Under the pieces are notes generated by a model, which saw only the letters and a list, made by a program, of their open reading frames with translations, made no database searches and was not told the DNA's origin. Shown here piece after piece: positions 35,525 to 47,023 of a stretch of 64,000 nucleotides of DNA. The position numbers and the translations under genes are program-made. Every line of letters begins with the position of its first letter. The first letter of the stretch is position 1. The DNA is from Heterobasidion occidentale (Eukaryota; Basidiomycota; Agaricomycetes; Russulales; Bondarzewiaceae), in assembly GCA_039111635.1 (NCBI GenBank), contig JBCAQO010000007.1, positions 1,674,001 through 1,738,000 of the forward strand, read 5' to 3'.

Positions 35525-36388
35525 ATCATCATATACCGCTTTAGACTCTCCAGTTGACATTCCATAGATATCTAGAGAAACCGCGCGCACGACCTCGCAC
35601 ATTGTCCCAGTTCCTCTGTATGTGCCATCAATACAGTTTATGCACTAGTAGCGCTGATCAGGTCCTTAGTAGTTCCAGCAGTTGGTCAGTTCATCCGATG
35701 ACACCAGTCATCCATCAAGGCGATGTATATTGAATAATTGGTGAGGCAATTGGTATGAGAATATGTCTGGGGTGAATAAGTTCAGAGACAAAGTTTGAAA
35801 TTTGCATATTAGCATACATACCTGGTGCTTCTGATGCCGCGACAATGGTGAAATGTTATAAATAATCATATATTCCGCAAGGCTGCTATACACATCAACA
35901 TCATCCATTATATTCCTTGTACCATGAACAACATTGGGTCGCACACTACAGATAGAGGTGTGTTCTTCAATAGAGTTACCCTTTTGGATATACTGACCAT
36001 ATTTTGTTCTAGTCTTTTATCATGGACGGATTATAGGTTTTGAGAATCAACACGGGGTCCTACTCACATTATATTCCTTGTCTGCGTCGCTGTCGAGTGG
36101 GACCATGTCATAACGGATGACTGCCAGTGGGTACATATGTCCGAAACCTCTTTGTGGTCATCAACTCATCGTTATCGTCTGATAGATACCTGTTTCCATA
36201 CCAATATTAGATATTGATACTCTAATGACCATAATGGAGCTAGTTGATGCTTCAGTGCATATTCATATATCTGTATACAAATTAAGATGTGAGGTGAAAT
36301 ATTGACGCATGTGGCATAGGGAGGACATCACGACAGGATCATCAACTTGCCACGTATAATTGCAGATTAATATATCAGACGTTGAGGG
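35525..36388. other. AT-rich gap left of the Gypsy element
   Basis: About 860 bases with no convincing gene. A minus-strand frame near 35708-35944 begins RPNVVHGTRNIMDDVDVYSS but has no recognisable domain and may be a remnant. It ends with the GAGGG target site at 36384-36388. Confidence 0.4.
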
Positions 36389-36967
36389 TGTTATGACTTG
36401 ACCGATCAGGGCCCTTCAGGGCCGGTCTATCCGATGGTTCAAGCATCACATGCTAGGCGGCTCCACTACGGAGCGTATATCAAGGTATTTGGCATGTCCT
36501 TAGGAGCCAACTGGACCGATGGTTCTTCAAGACATCGGTAGAGGCTATATTGGAGGGACACGAGGTTTGTATAGCAATAAGGGAGGCATTCACATGCCAT
36601 GGGCTTAGGGCTTATGGGTAAGCACCTCGTCACACCAGGATGGATTGGTGCGACTGGAGAAGTACAAGAGTAGGCACCGGCTGAGAGAGACGGTGTGCAC
36701 AGCTCTCCTGGGATGGAAACCCGGAGAAGCATACGGACTCTTACCCTATACCCTATACAGTATATAAGGCCCATAGAATAGGCTGAGGATCTTCAGTCTA
36801 TTCTCTTTGTTTGTTCGTATCTCCCTATATGGACACTTCGTTGAAACAATCATTATTCCCTCCTGTATCATCGCCTGATACAGTCGAGACACCGTCCCCA
36901 CTCAGTCCATCGTGCAACCTAGGAAGAACCTGTTACTCTTGGGTTACTGAACGAGCAGTTTGTAACA
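36389..36967 (+). repeat. 5' LTR of the Gypsy element
   Basis: 579 bp, TGTTATGA...TTTGTAACA. It holds a perfect GGCCCTTCAGGGCC hairpin near the left end and a TATA box TATATAAGG at 36761-36769. By eye it differs from the 3' LTR at nine positions plus two single-base indels. Confidence 0.93.
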
Positions 36968-36969
36968 CT

Positions 36970-36979
36970 AGAATAGACT
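36970..36979 (+). promoter_or_regulatory. Candidate self-primer binding site
   Basis: AGAATAGACT begins two bases after the 5' LTR. It is the perfect complement of AGTCTATTCT at 36795-36804, about 34 bases downstream of the LTR TATA box, where transcription should start. This is the arrangement known for Tf1/sushi chromoviruses, which prime reverse transcription with the 5' end of their own RNA instead of a tRNA. Confidence 0.7.
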
Positions 36980-37236
36980 CGATTTTTACCCCTACCTTGC
37001 ACCACACTCTGCTTGCTGCCACACTCTCTCTCATAACCCTCGTTGGCGGAGCCATAGACCTCCACCGAAGAGCGTTACTTCACACACCCTAGAGCAAGAC
37101 CTAGGCCTAGGATTCCCATCAGGCACTAGACTAACCAACAACCAACTTCGACAGAACAATCATCCTATGCATCAAAGGGGAAACCGCTGGTATTACTCCA
37201 ACACCAATCGGCAGCTCCCCAAACTTTGATAACTGC

Positions 37237-38427
37237 TTGTACCGAGAAGGACAATATTTCTTCACAAGAGAAGACAAAACAGAAGCTGAGTGGGCTTGGG
37301 ACGAAATAGCAGAAGACTGGGTAGAGCCACCCCAGTACAGAAACCCCGAACCGGAAATCCTGGATACATCAGAAGAAGAAGAAGGAACATCCGAGTCCGA
37401 ATCCTCAGATATTCAAACACCGATCAACACCCGAAATATTGAAGATAACACCATTATGTTGACAGATGTTACAGCTCCCCCTGCAATCACATTGTCCGGA
37501 AGGGGCAAGCTTAAACTCCCCAATAACTTCGAGGGAGACAGAACACAATCACAGAAATTCATCATGAATTGCCTCCTCTTTTTTACAGCAGAATCGGACC
37601 GGTACATGATGGACAAGGACAAAGTCTCCCTCGCCCTCTCATGTATGAGATATGGAATGGCCGGCGTATAGGCAGAAAGCTTCCTGAAGAAGACAGTCGG
37701 GGCAACTCCGCCCAAAACCCTCGGGACTTGGACCAACTTCTATGACAAGTTTAAACTTCAGTTCAAGGAAACAAACCTTACGGACAAGGCCCAAAGCGCT
37801 CTCATGTCTTTCTCTCAAGGGAAGATGACGGTGGATGAATACTCCAATCAATTCATCCTTATAGCCACCAACGCCAACATCACCGACAAGGAACAAGTTC
37901 CTTACTTCCAGAGAGGGCTCGATCCAAAAGTCATGGACAAGATCTATGACAAAGAAACACTGCCGAAGGACACGATCCAAGATTGGGTCAATACTGCCTG
38001 TGAAATAGATGGACGCTTGAGAGCCTGAAGTGCTCAAAAGGCGATCCTCGCCAACTCCACCTCATTCCGAAGCGACTTCCTCAATTGCTTTCACCTCCAA
38101 CCCGCTCACCGTTATAATTCTACCAATGCTCCTCGCAGAATGAACAACCAGGTGGTTGATATGGACATTGATGCCTCTCGCAAGCGAGACGCCAACCGAA
38201 ACAAGCGCGTATACGATGGCAAGAAACCCGCCCCCTTTTCCTGCTACAATTGTGGGAGATCAGGGCACGGGATAGCTGATTGCCGTTTCCCTCGTAGAGG
38301 CGTTCCCCCTTCTCGAGGAAATCCACGCAAGTCAATGGGCGGAGGAGGTAGAAGAACTCGCGCTGCAGACATGGAGGATGAAGACGAGCAAGAATCCCCG
38401 GTGGGAAACGATGCGGGACTTCATTGA
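37237..38427 (+). pseudogene. gag polyprotein with CCHC zinc knuckle
   Basis: Capsid/nucleocapsid protein of the element. One frame runs through, broken by TAG at 37669-37671 and TGA at 38026-38028. The capsid-like part has TWTNFYDKFKLQFKE and ALMSFSQGKMTVDEYSNQF. The nucleocapsid has one zinc knuckle CYNCGRSGHGIADC (about 38251-38290, C-x2-C-x4-H-x4-C). The tail is acidic. The start at 37237 is the frame start and could lie slightly upstream. Confidence 0.88.
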
Positions 38428-38756
38428 GGATTGGAGGAGGGGAGTTCTCATGGCCACCACCATCGGGTATCACAACCTGGTAATTCGGTGGAACGTGAGG
38501 ACTCTCCCGCAAGGAGCAGGGGATTAGGCCAGAGCAATGGAGAGCGCTATGTATCGCCTAACGGACGACGAGGCAACGGACCCGTCCATGATACTAATGG
38601 TGTCCGAGCACTCTTCAGAGAAGTAGGGGAGGCCAAGGCCAAACGGATGTTGGTGGATCTGGCGAAGGATTTTTCCTGACCTTTCCTTCACCAGCTGAAG
38701 AGAGAGGGTCGAGGAAACTTGAGTATGATTCCCTGTCATGTACTCAAATCGGAGCA

Positions 38757-39251
38757 ATGAACAGCCACATCATTACCCCCATTTGGCTCGACGTACGATT
38801 GACAACTCGAGGAAGAAGCGCTGGAGCCAGAGCAGCTATCGACTCAGCTTGCGAAGGGATTTTGGTGAACGAAAAGTGGGTACGAAGACACAATCTTCCA
38901 ACCTACCCCTTAAACCGCCCTATCCGTGTTCGCAACGTCGATGATACCATCAACAAGGCAGGCCTCATTCAACGAGGCCTAGACGCAAATCTCACCGTCA
39001 AGGACAGACAGGGGAGAACCCACACCAAACACATCCAGATGTTTATCACCAATCTAGGGAAAGACAACATGCTCCTAGGAACAGATTGGTTGAAATACCA
39101 CGATCCCTCCATCGGGTGGAGGCGCCGTGAGGTACACTTTGATCGATGCACCAGAGATTGCCGACAACCATATGGGTTCACCAAGGCAAGGGAAGAGCCT
39201 ACCAAGAAGGCATGGCTAGCAAAACTACGCAGTGACAAGATTCCTCAGTGA
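38757..39251 (+). pseudogene. Retropepsin-like aspartic protease region
   Basis: Follows gag. The active-site region reads AAIDSACEG (about 38835-38860), where the family has Asp-Ser/Thr-Gly; here the Gly is Ala. Downstream the hydrophobic-hydrophobic-Gly type block MLLGTDWLKYHDPSIGW (about 39069-39120) is intact. Separated from the RT frame by one TGA at 39249-39251. Probably inactive. Confidence 0.78.
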
Positions 39252-41084
39252 ATGAAACTGCATCTTGTCTCTAAACCAGTAGGACCTCCGTGGACTTGGA
39301 CTAAAGAACAATGGGGCCAAGTACCCACAAAGGAATGGAAATCTCGGTTCCTCTCCCTGTTGGAGCACAAATTCCAACAAGCCAAGGCTCGGAAATGGCT
39401 TGAGGAGCAAGTAACCGAAAGGAAGGAACGCCGGCAGGCTCAGCAAGAGACAGCCCAGAGCGAAGCTTCAGAAGAAGTTGCTAATAAAGCGCAAACACCA
39501 TTTGACTCTTCCACAATGGATAGCGGAAGAGAACCCGTCATTAGAAAAGTAGCTCCAGAGCCCTTGGGGTTCGCAAGCTTTGACGAAGACCTGGAAGAGG
39601 AAATCAACACCACTGACTTGAAGAATTGCATGCTGTCGGAATATCATTCCTACCTCGACATCTTCAGCGAGAGGCAATCACAGAGACTCCCCCAACACAC
39701 GATATGGGATCACGCGATAAATCTCAAACCGTCCTTCAAACCCCAGGCTCCAAGGATATTTCCCTTGAGTCTGGAAAAACATGATGAGCTAGGGAAATTC
39801 GTCAAAGAGCACCTTTCTAGGGGAACAATACGTCGGTCGACAGCACATAGCGTGGCCTCCTTCTTCTTTATAAACAAGAAGGATGGAAAGCTCCGCCTGG
39901 TACAGGATTATCTCCACCTCAACGAACACACCATTCAAGACGTCTGCCCCCTACCATTAATCCAAGAACTACTGGATATCATTCGAGGGGCGATGGTATT
40001 CTCGAAGCTCAACGTTCAGTGGGGATATAACAACGTGCGCATCAAGGAAGGAGACGAATCCAAGGCAGCCTTCGTAACGCCCTTGGGACTCTTTGAACCT
40101 ACAGTGATGTTCTTTGGGCTCTGCAATTCCCCAGGAACCTTCCAGGCCATGATGAACATGATCTTCCAAGAGCTCATCCTGGCCCGGAAAATAGCGGTAT
40201 ACATGGACGACATCCTCATCTTCACGAAAACCACAGCAGAACACATTGTGATTGTTCGACGAGTCCTCCAAATCCTACGCGACAATGATCTTTACCTCAA
40301 ACCAGAGAAATGCGAGTTCCACAAGGAAAAGCTAAACTACTTGGGGTACACAATTTCGAAAGATCACGTTGCTATGGAGGATTCAAAGATTGAGGCCATC
40401 CAAGAATGGCCCATCCCTCGCACAGTCCACGACATCCGTTCTTTCTTGGGCCTAGGGAACTTTTATCAGCGATTCATTGACAAGTTTTCCTTAATCGCTC
40501 GACCCCTGCACGACCTCACTAAGAAAGACACGAAATGGGACTGGACCATGGAATGCCAACAGGTGTTTGACCGATTAAAGAAGGCCTTCATCAGTCAACC
40601 CGTCCTATTATACCCTGACCCAATGCGACCCTACCGGCTCATCACCAACGCTTCCCTCGCTGCATACGGTGCAGTCCTCCTACAGGAAGGACCTGATAAC
40701 GACTGGCACCCCATTGCCTACCTCTCGGGATCATTTTCACCGCCCAAACGGAATTATGACGTGCATGATCGCGAACTCCTTGCCATCATCAAGGCACTGG
40801 AACACTGGAAACACTACCTCGAGGGCGCTAGATACCCCTTTGAGATCTGGACGGACCACAAAAACCTGGAACACTTTCAGACGCGCGCAACCTATCAAGG
40901 CGGCAAGCGCACTGGAGTCTGTTTTTGTCTATATTTGACTTCCAGCTCAGTTACAAAGCTGGAACTACCAATCATGCCGATGCTCTGTCCAGGTGTCCAG
41001 ACCTTAGTGAGGGGGTGGAATCTGATAACAAGGCACAGACTCTGCTTCCGTCCAAACTTTTCACCGAGTCCAGTGAAACCCTAG
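39252..41084 (+). pseudogene. Reverse transcriptase and RNase H
   Basis: The RT domain has the palm motif YMDDILIF intact (about 40198-40224), preceded by FFGLCNSPGTFQAMM. Motif A reads FSKLNVQWGYNN (about 40002-40035), with Asn in place of the catalytic Asp. RNase H begins LITNASLAAYGAVLL (about 40640-40680), with Asn replacing the first catalytic Asp. It continues YDVHDRELLAIIKALEHW and IWTDHKNLEHF. A frameshift near 40885 moves the rest (FDFQLSYKAGTTNHADALSR) into another frame. Both enzymes should be dead. Confidence 0.92.
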
Positions 41085-43136
41085 TAGAACCAAGTGAAGG
41101 CATACATGTCAAAGCAACGGAACTCGTATCCTCGGACATCCTCTCCCTTATTCAACACTTGCGCTCAGAACATGATTTGCTAGTTGATGTCACCCTAAAG
41201 AAATTGCTGGAAAAAGTACCAAAGGCGATGAAGGGTGACCTAGGAAAGTGGACACATGAAAATGGCATCACAAGACGCAACGGCTACATATGTGTTCCAA
41301 AGGATGACCTCCTCCGACGAATGATTGTCAGGACACACCACAACACTATGGCCACAGAACACCCAGGTCGAGCAAAGACCTTGGAATTGGTACAGCGCCA
41401 TTATTGGTGGTCAAGCATGACCAAATTTGTACATCAATATGTGGATGGATGTGCAGTCTATCAGTCCACCAAGAACCTACCCCACAGGACCCATTGTTAG
41501 GACCACGTCCTAACACGTGCTTCGCACGTGAATGGATGGGCTGGTCAAGTGCTTCGGACGTGCTACAGACTCGGACTGTTCCCCATGACTCATTACTATT
41601 TACATGCTCGCTGCATGAACGCTTACTTACGGTTCCTGGTTCTTGATGCAGATGGACTTTAGTTCCTGGCCCTGTTCCTGGTTCCTGATTGATTGTGATG
41701 TGCCTCGGTATTTGATATGGATGTGGACAGACATTAGTGATCCGGTACTATACTTAGATCAATGACGCATCTCAGCTTACGGATCTCGATCGTTGACTTT
41801 GGTACCTAAGAAGCTCACAGACCAGATCGCGATCCTGCCCTAGATACTTCTTTGTATATTTAGCCGAGATGAGCTTCTAAGAAGCTCAGCTCGTTCACCT
41901 GTAATATATTCGATCTCTGCACTGCACCCGGTGTCTGGCTACCTTCCTAGCCCACACTTCACGATCTCTGTCAGATCTGAAACTCCTTTACACGGTCTGA
42001 TGAAGCACTGGCCTCATCTCCCTTCTCTTCTTACGCCCTCTTCACACACTACTACACCGGACTCGCCGCCTTCCGCGTTCTCAGTTGGACACCTCCTCGT
42101 GTCATCTGTTGGGCAGGAGAAGATCAGCCCATTCCTCCTCATCATCGAGAAGACCTCGAAGATCATCTCCTTAACCTCTTCGAGGACAAGGCAGAGAACA
42201 ACTCCGAGTTCCTTGAAAGAGCCCAAAGACGATCGGTCGTCTTCATTCATTGGAGCCTCCGACTCTACGACGCTGTGGACGTATTAGCCTAGGGATCCCC
42301 TTCGTGCATCGGTGCACGTGATAGGTCTCCGACCTAACACCCATCCACCGATCCAACCATTGGAAACCACAAACGTCCCTTGGTGTTTCATCTCCACCGA
42401 CTTTGTAACAGACCTCCCGGAAAGCAGAGGCTACGACTCGATAAACGTGGTGGTTGACCAAGGCCTGTCTAAAGGGATAGTCATAACTCCGTGCAAAAAG
42501 ACGATCACGGCCGAAGAAATGACAACGCTCTTCCAGGATAACGTCTTTAAACGATACGGTCTGCCAACCAAGGTGGTATCTGATAGAGGTCCCCAATTTG
42601 CGGCAAAGTTCACGCGAGAACTATGGAAAGGAATGGGAATCACCCCTGCCCTCAGCACAGTATATCATCCTCAGACAGATGGAGAAACGGAACGGGTTAA
42701 CCAAGAGGTCGAGCAATTCCTGCGCGTATTCTGCAATTACCATCAAGACGATTGGGTAGACTTGCTACCTTTTGCAGAATTCTCCCATAATACCCGAAGA
42801 CACTCCGCTACAGGGAAATCACTGTTTGAGATCCTCTATGGGTTCAACCTGCCATACTCGGTCGACTCAGCTTTGGAAACCAAGGTACCCGCAGTAACTG
42901 AACGTTTGCAGCTAATCAAGGAAGTCCAAGAAGATGCGGCTGCAAGTTTACAAATAGCAGCGCAGCACGCCAAGGACCGGGATCTGCACAGGAAACTTCC
43001 GCAGTGGGAAGTAGGAACCCAAGTCTGGTTAGAGGGAACCCACATTTGGACGACTCATCCGAAATTCAAGCTGGCACCTAGGCGTTATGGTCCTTTCCAA
43101 GTGACCGAAAGAATCGGCCCTCTGGCTTATGGCTGA
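40925..43136 (+). pseudogene. Integrase, interrupted by LTR3
   Basis: Inserts the element's DNA copy into the host genome. The zinc-binding N domain is at about 41330-41480, with the His pair (HHN, EHPGR) but only one of the two Cys (CAVYQ). LTR3 plus its CCCAT duplication splits the gene at 41495-42339; removing it restores the frame across PHRTH and PPIQPL. The catalytic core shows Asp in FISTDFVTDLP, Asp in VVSDRGPQFAA, and Glu in QTDGETERVNQEVEQF, so the D,D,E triad is complete. The frame breaks again near 43130. Confidence 0.9.
41495..42339 (+). mobile_element. Solo LTR, family LTR3, in the integrase gene
   Basis: 845 bp, TGTTAGGAC...GACCTAACA, flanked by perfect CCCAT duplications (41490-41494 and 42340-42344). 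The left end is two adjacent perfect hairpins (TGTTAGGAC/GTCCTAACA, then CACGTGC/GCACGTG). The right end also has two (CGTGCA/TGCACG, then TAGGTC/GACCTA). A TATA-like TTGTATATTTA near 41849-41860 gives the orientation. Confidence 0.87.
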
Positions 43137-43450
43137 AAATACCTGAAACATGGAAGATACACCCGGTATTTCATGCCACCGTGCTCACCGAATATCATGA
43201 GACAGAGGCCCATGGAAGGAACTTTCCCAGACCTGCCCTAGAAATCCTGAATGAAGAAGAGCACTACAAAGTGGAAGCCGTTCTAGATTCAAGACGCCAG
43301 GGACGAGGAACCAAATACCTCGTCAAGTGGGTTGGATACTCCAAGGCCGATAACACCTGGGAACCCTTTGCCCTCCTCAAGGATACGGCCAACAAGGCGC
43401 TTCGTGAATTCCACGAAAACTACCCAGACAAGCCCGACCTGCGACGATGA
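43137..43450 (+). pseudogene. Integrase C-terminal chromodomain
   Basis: Targets integration by binding histone marks in chromoviruses. After a small deletion near 43130 the frame resumes. It reads HYKVEAVLDSRRQGRGTKYL, VKWVGYSKADNTWEP and ANKALREFHENYP, with the expected aromatic-cage positions (Tyr, Trp, Trp), and ends at TGA 43448-43450. The chromodomain itself is intact; only its link to integrase is broken. Confidence 0.93.
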
Positions 43451-43518
43451 GGCTTTAGAAGGGTATAAAAGAGGAGACATCTCGTCCCTTTTGAAGCAAC
43501 CATCCTCCCCCCTAGTAC

Positions 43519-44786
43519 ATGTCCGACCATTCCTCCCTTGATTACTCCCCTGGACACACCATGCTCATCGATGAAGGAACTACCTCATCACCATCAAGGA
43601 ACCCCTCGCTAGACATCATCTTGGCCATTGCCAACCCCAACACTGGACGTCCTGGCCGAGGCAGCCATCCAGCAACTCCGGAGGGAATTTCCATACCAAT
43701 CTCCACCCACCTCACCATGCTCACCACCGAAGATCGAACGGAATTACGAGCCTCACCCCGGTCTGAGGGAGCTCATGACGAGCACGATGAGAGACGCCAA
43801 GAAGAAGGAAGACCTGCTCCGCCAACGCCTCCGCGACCGTCGACAGCGCTGGCTCAAGGAGACACAAGGCAGGAAACGAGAGGCGGAAGAGGACCAAGAA
43901 ACCCTACGGACCTGGCATCACCTACAGTTGATGAAACAGGTATACAGGAACCAGCAGCGACTAGTGCATCGGCTGCCAGGACCAGAGGACCCCCTGCCGG
44001 TGGTAGAAATCTGCACCCCCGAGAATTGGAAGGATTAGGAGATGCGCTGCTCCAGCGTACCACCATCTCGGTGGTAATTCAGATGGCCACAGCGTTAGCC
44101 TTGCAAAGGCTCACTAACTTCTTCGCAGGGCAATCAGGAAGCGAGAGCAGCGATATACCCCGACGCCTCGCAGACGTGAGCGACCAGGTCAGGCTTTTGG
44201 CCTATGCAAATGATCATTGAGCCGCCTCCTGGTATGCTAGAGGAAATAATGGGGCATATGCCCTACTCATCCACCCCAACGAGTTCTCCTCCTTCATCAA
44301 TCTGGAGCTCCTACCTGCCCTCATTTCAGACGCCGATGCAGTACACTCCTCTCACGCCATTCGGATCGATCCATTTCGCGTCCAACCATGGAATGACAAA
44401 GCCAGTGGAGCGATACTGGCTACAGGTAGCCAAGACGCAACCGTCCAGACAGAATACATCTGGACCACAGTACAACGACAGGCGCGGAGGGATCGAGATC
44501 CTTCCTCCCGCATTGACAGGACAATCCACCAGGCAGGACACCGGAGGCAGCAATGAGGAGCACCCTCCAAGGTACAGGAGGAACGAGAGGCGAGGAAGCC
44601 AGAGGACAAGGGCGACCCCCCAGCCCAGGCGAGACAGTCCTAGAAGAACTCGACCAAGAGATTTGCCAACTCCAAACTGTCCTCGAGATAATCGACCTGA
44701 AGGAACACATACTCACGTTAGTAGAAGAGCTCCAATCCGCTAGCGCCCAACTCAGCAAACTACTGCTTGGACTCGAGCAGAACTAG
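43519..44786 (+). pseudogene. Downstream ORF of the Gypsy element, unknown function
   Basis: Sense-strand coding-like sequence after the chromodomain, readable only by changing frame several times. Segments are MSDHSSLDYSPGHTMLIDEG (43519 on), a highly charged helical stretch MRDAKKKEDLLRQRLRDRRQ (about 43778-43838), a Ser/Pro-rich part (SSTPTSSPPSSIWSSYLPSF, about 44265-44325), and a coiled-coil-like end TVLEELDQEICQLQTVLEII (about 44637-44690). No transmembrane or envelope-like features. Possibly a second gag-like or accessory protein; function not known. Confidence 0.5.
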
Positions 44787-45100
44787 ACACATGGGACGAG
44801 GTCGAAGACGGGAATTATGACGACATCGACCCCTACTACAGGCCAGACGAAGGGTACGGGGATTACGGGGACATTGGTGGAGGATATTAGACAAGGGAGT
44901 TGAGGAACCCCTTGTCTCTAGCGGTGATGGAGAGAAAAGGACCCTCCGCACCACAGGTACCGGTTTCACGCACAGGACGCCAGAACGAACGTCCTGCATG
45001 ACGTTAAACTGTGAAAAGATAAGAAGGCAGGGAAAGTACCTGACCATTTGCGTTTCAACCCTCCGGTCTCAAACAGGACAAGCATTTAACACTCTCGTTG

Positions 45101-45398
45101 TCAAGAGGTATTCTGACAAGCGAATTGGGCGTCCCACTTGGATCCCTAGTTTTACAGGACCCTTTCTACATTAGGAGGTCCTCGATTTGACATAACCATG
45201 GTACTGGTACGCCGGCTTTTCGGTCCCGTGGCGAGACCGAAAAGCTACAAATGATGCAAGAATCTTGGTGGGAAATCGTGTTGCATGTTCACCGTTGGGG
45301 AACGGTGGACCTTACCTCGCTGTCAAGGTCTGACAGGTGTTTGGACGTCCCACTTTGGATCTCCAGTTTTACAGGGTCGTTTCCGCATTAGGGGGCCC
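45101..45398 (+). repeat. Diverged direct repeat pair in the Gypsy 3' region
   Basis: About 45101-45181 and 45323-45398 share the order TCAAGG, CTGACA, CGTCCCACTT, GGATC, AGTTTTACAGG, CATTAGG. It looks like an old local duplication of an 80-base unit. Confidence 0.5.
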
Positions 45399-45943
45399 TA
45401 TCAAGATGCAGGTACATAGTGGCTGCACTCCACTAAGTAGCCAAAATGGACAAATAACATCTGCAACGATGTAAAACTACGAAAGGCTTGGTCCACAATG
45501 ACAATAAACTAGTTACCGTCCGGAACGACGTTAAAGCTACCAAGACCCTCGGAGCGTGGTTGTATTCTGGCAGATGGTGGAGGGGAGGGCCTCCACCGTT
45601 GCAGAACCCTGCCGACTAGGTCAAGGCGCTTCCATATTCCATACGCTCTACAGTAAAAGAATATGGGGTCAACATGGTTCAATTCCGTGCGAGGGGTTTG
45701 GGGACATGGAGCGAGTTGTCAGTCATCCGACGAGACCACGACTACTCCATGGTGGGCCCATTCTACCCTTGAAGTCCGAAGCAAGGATTCCACTTCAAGG
45801 GCCAGTCAAGAGGCAACTGGGATCATGCCTCATGTTTAGGACGTCCTCCATGACGTTAAACTGGGATTACCCTTTCCTTATAGGGTCATGAGCAGTGTCC
45901 AAACATGAGATATGTTTTGGCATTGCTGCGTCCGCAAAGACGT

Positions 45944-47023
45944 TGATGAGCATGCACCCGCGCTAGGGTCTGAGGGAGGTATTCAGGAAGCTTTGGGGAG
46001 ATACCGAACAACGCTAGACGAGTACCGAAGATGCCAACTTGCACCAAACATGGTCGGTCCCTACCCGACCGACCGCAAGCCACCGAAGGACGTTGGCAGC
46101 ACTTGGGTCAGTTCACCCACACTTCACGTACTTACCATGACCGCACAGAGTGTTACGATAGGCGTTTACGGGATCAGAGCCAGTATTCCGTGTCGGCCGA
46201 TGTGCTCCGTGAGTTGGTTGGTCCTTATCGCTTATCTTCCCGACTTCCACATGGTCGGTCAAACACGATCTTGCACCATTACTTGGCCACCCTGGTCGTA
46301 CGTTACTTCTTCTTTATTTTCATTGGTTCTCCAATGCCTGTTCCTGCTACCTACGCTCGGGCAACGGATCCCGAACGTTCGGGCTTTCGCCATCGCTGAT
46401 TAACTTTTACCTTATTACCTTTGGAACCCATATGGACATCTCACCTACCTTCTTATCTTCTCTGTTCGCTAGGGCTTGGCACCCGTTCGACATTTACTCT
46501 CATTTCTCGTTCAATATTTTACTTAAGGCTCTGTTTACTATAAAAACCTACATACAACTCTGGAATAAACCAGCTTTCACACCCCACAGTTCAGAGCTCA
46601 TTCGCACTCGTCTCAACCATTGAAATTGTCTTCGTCAACTTCCGAAAAACTTGTCATCCTTGTCGTTCGGCCTCGTTCGCATTCATACTTCGTCTCTTTG
46701 CTCGTACCCCTCGTCCTCCCCGTATATTGTCAGAGTCCCGTGTGGCTCTTGAAGCACGTAGTTGTTGGTCACGACACTACCTTCTCATCACCAATTGACT
46801 CCTCGACCTGACTCGACCGACCAAATGTTTGGTCAGTGTTCGGTGCAGTCCCAAAACCGTTCGGGCGCTTTAATCTCACCCTCCTCATTACTCTCCAGTG
46901 CGCCCTTGCTTTCTCAAGTCCTAACTAATGATTCCTTGTGTATCAGATACTAGCTCCAGCACCCCTGCATTAGAGGTTGTTTTGGTGTTGTGCTCAGCAC
47001 TTAGAGCCACCTCTAGCGTATCA
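45944..47023 (+). mobile_element. Solo LTR, family LTR1 (copy E)
   Basis: 1,080 bp, TGATGAGC...CGTATCA, in the 3' non-coding region of the Gypsy element, splitting one copy of its 20-nt motif. Perfect duplication ACGT on both sides (45940-45943 and 47024-47027). This copy gives the clearest proof of LTR1's borders. Confidence 0.87.

Noticed and set aside
43519..44786. Envelope gene of the Gypsy element
   Set aside because: No signal peptide, transmembrane segment or cysteine pattern; composition is charged and Ser/Pro-rich.
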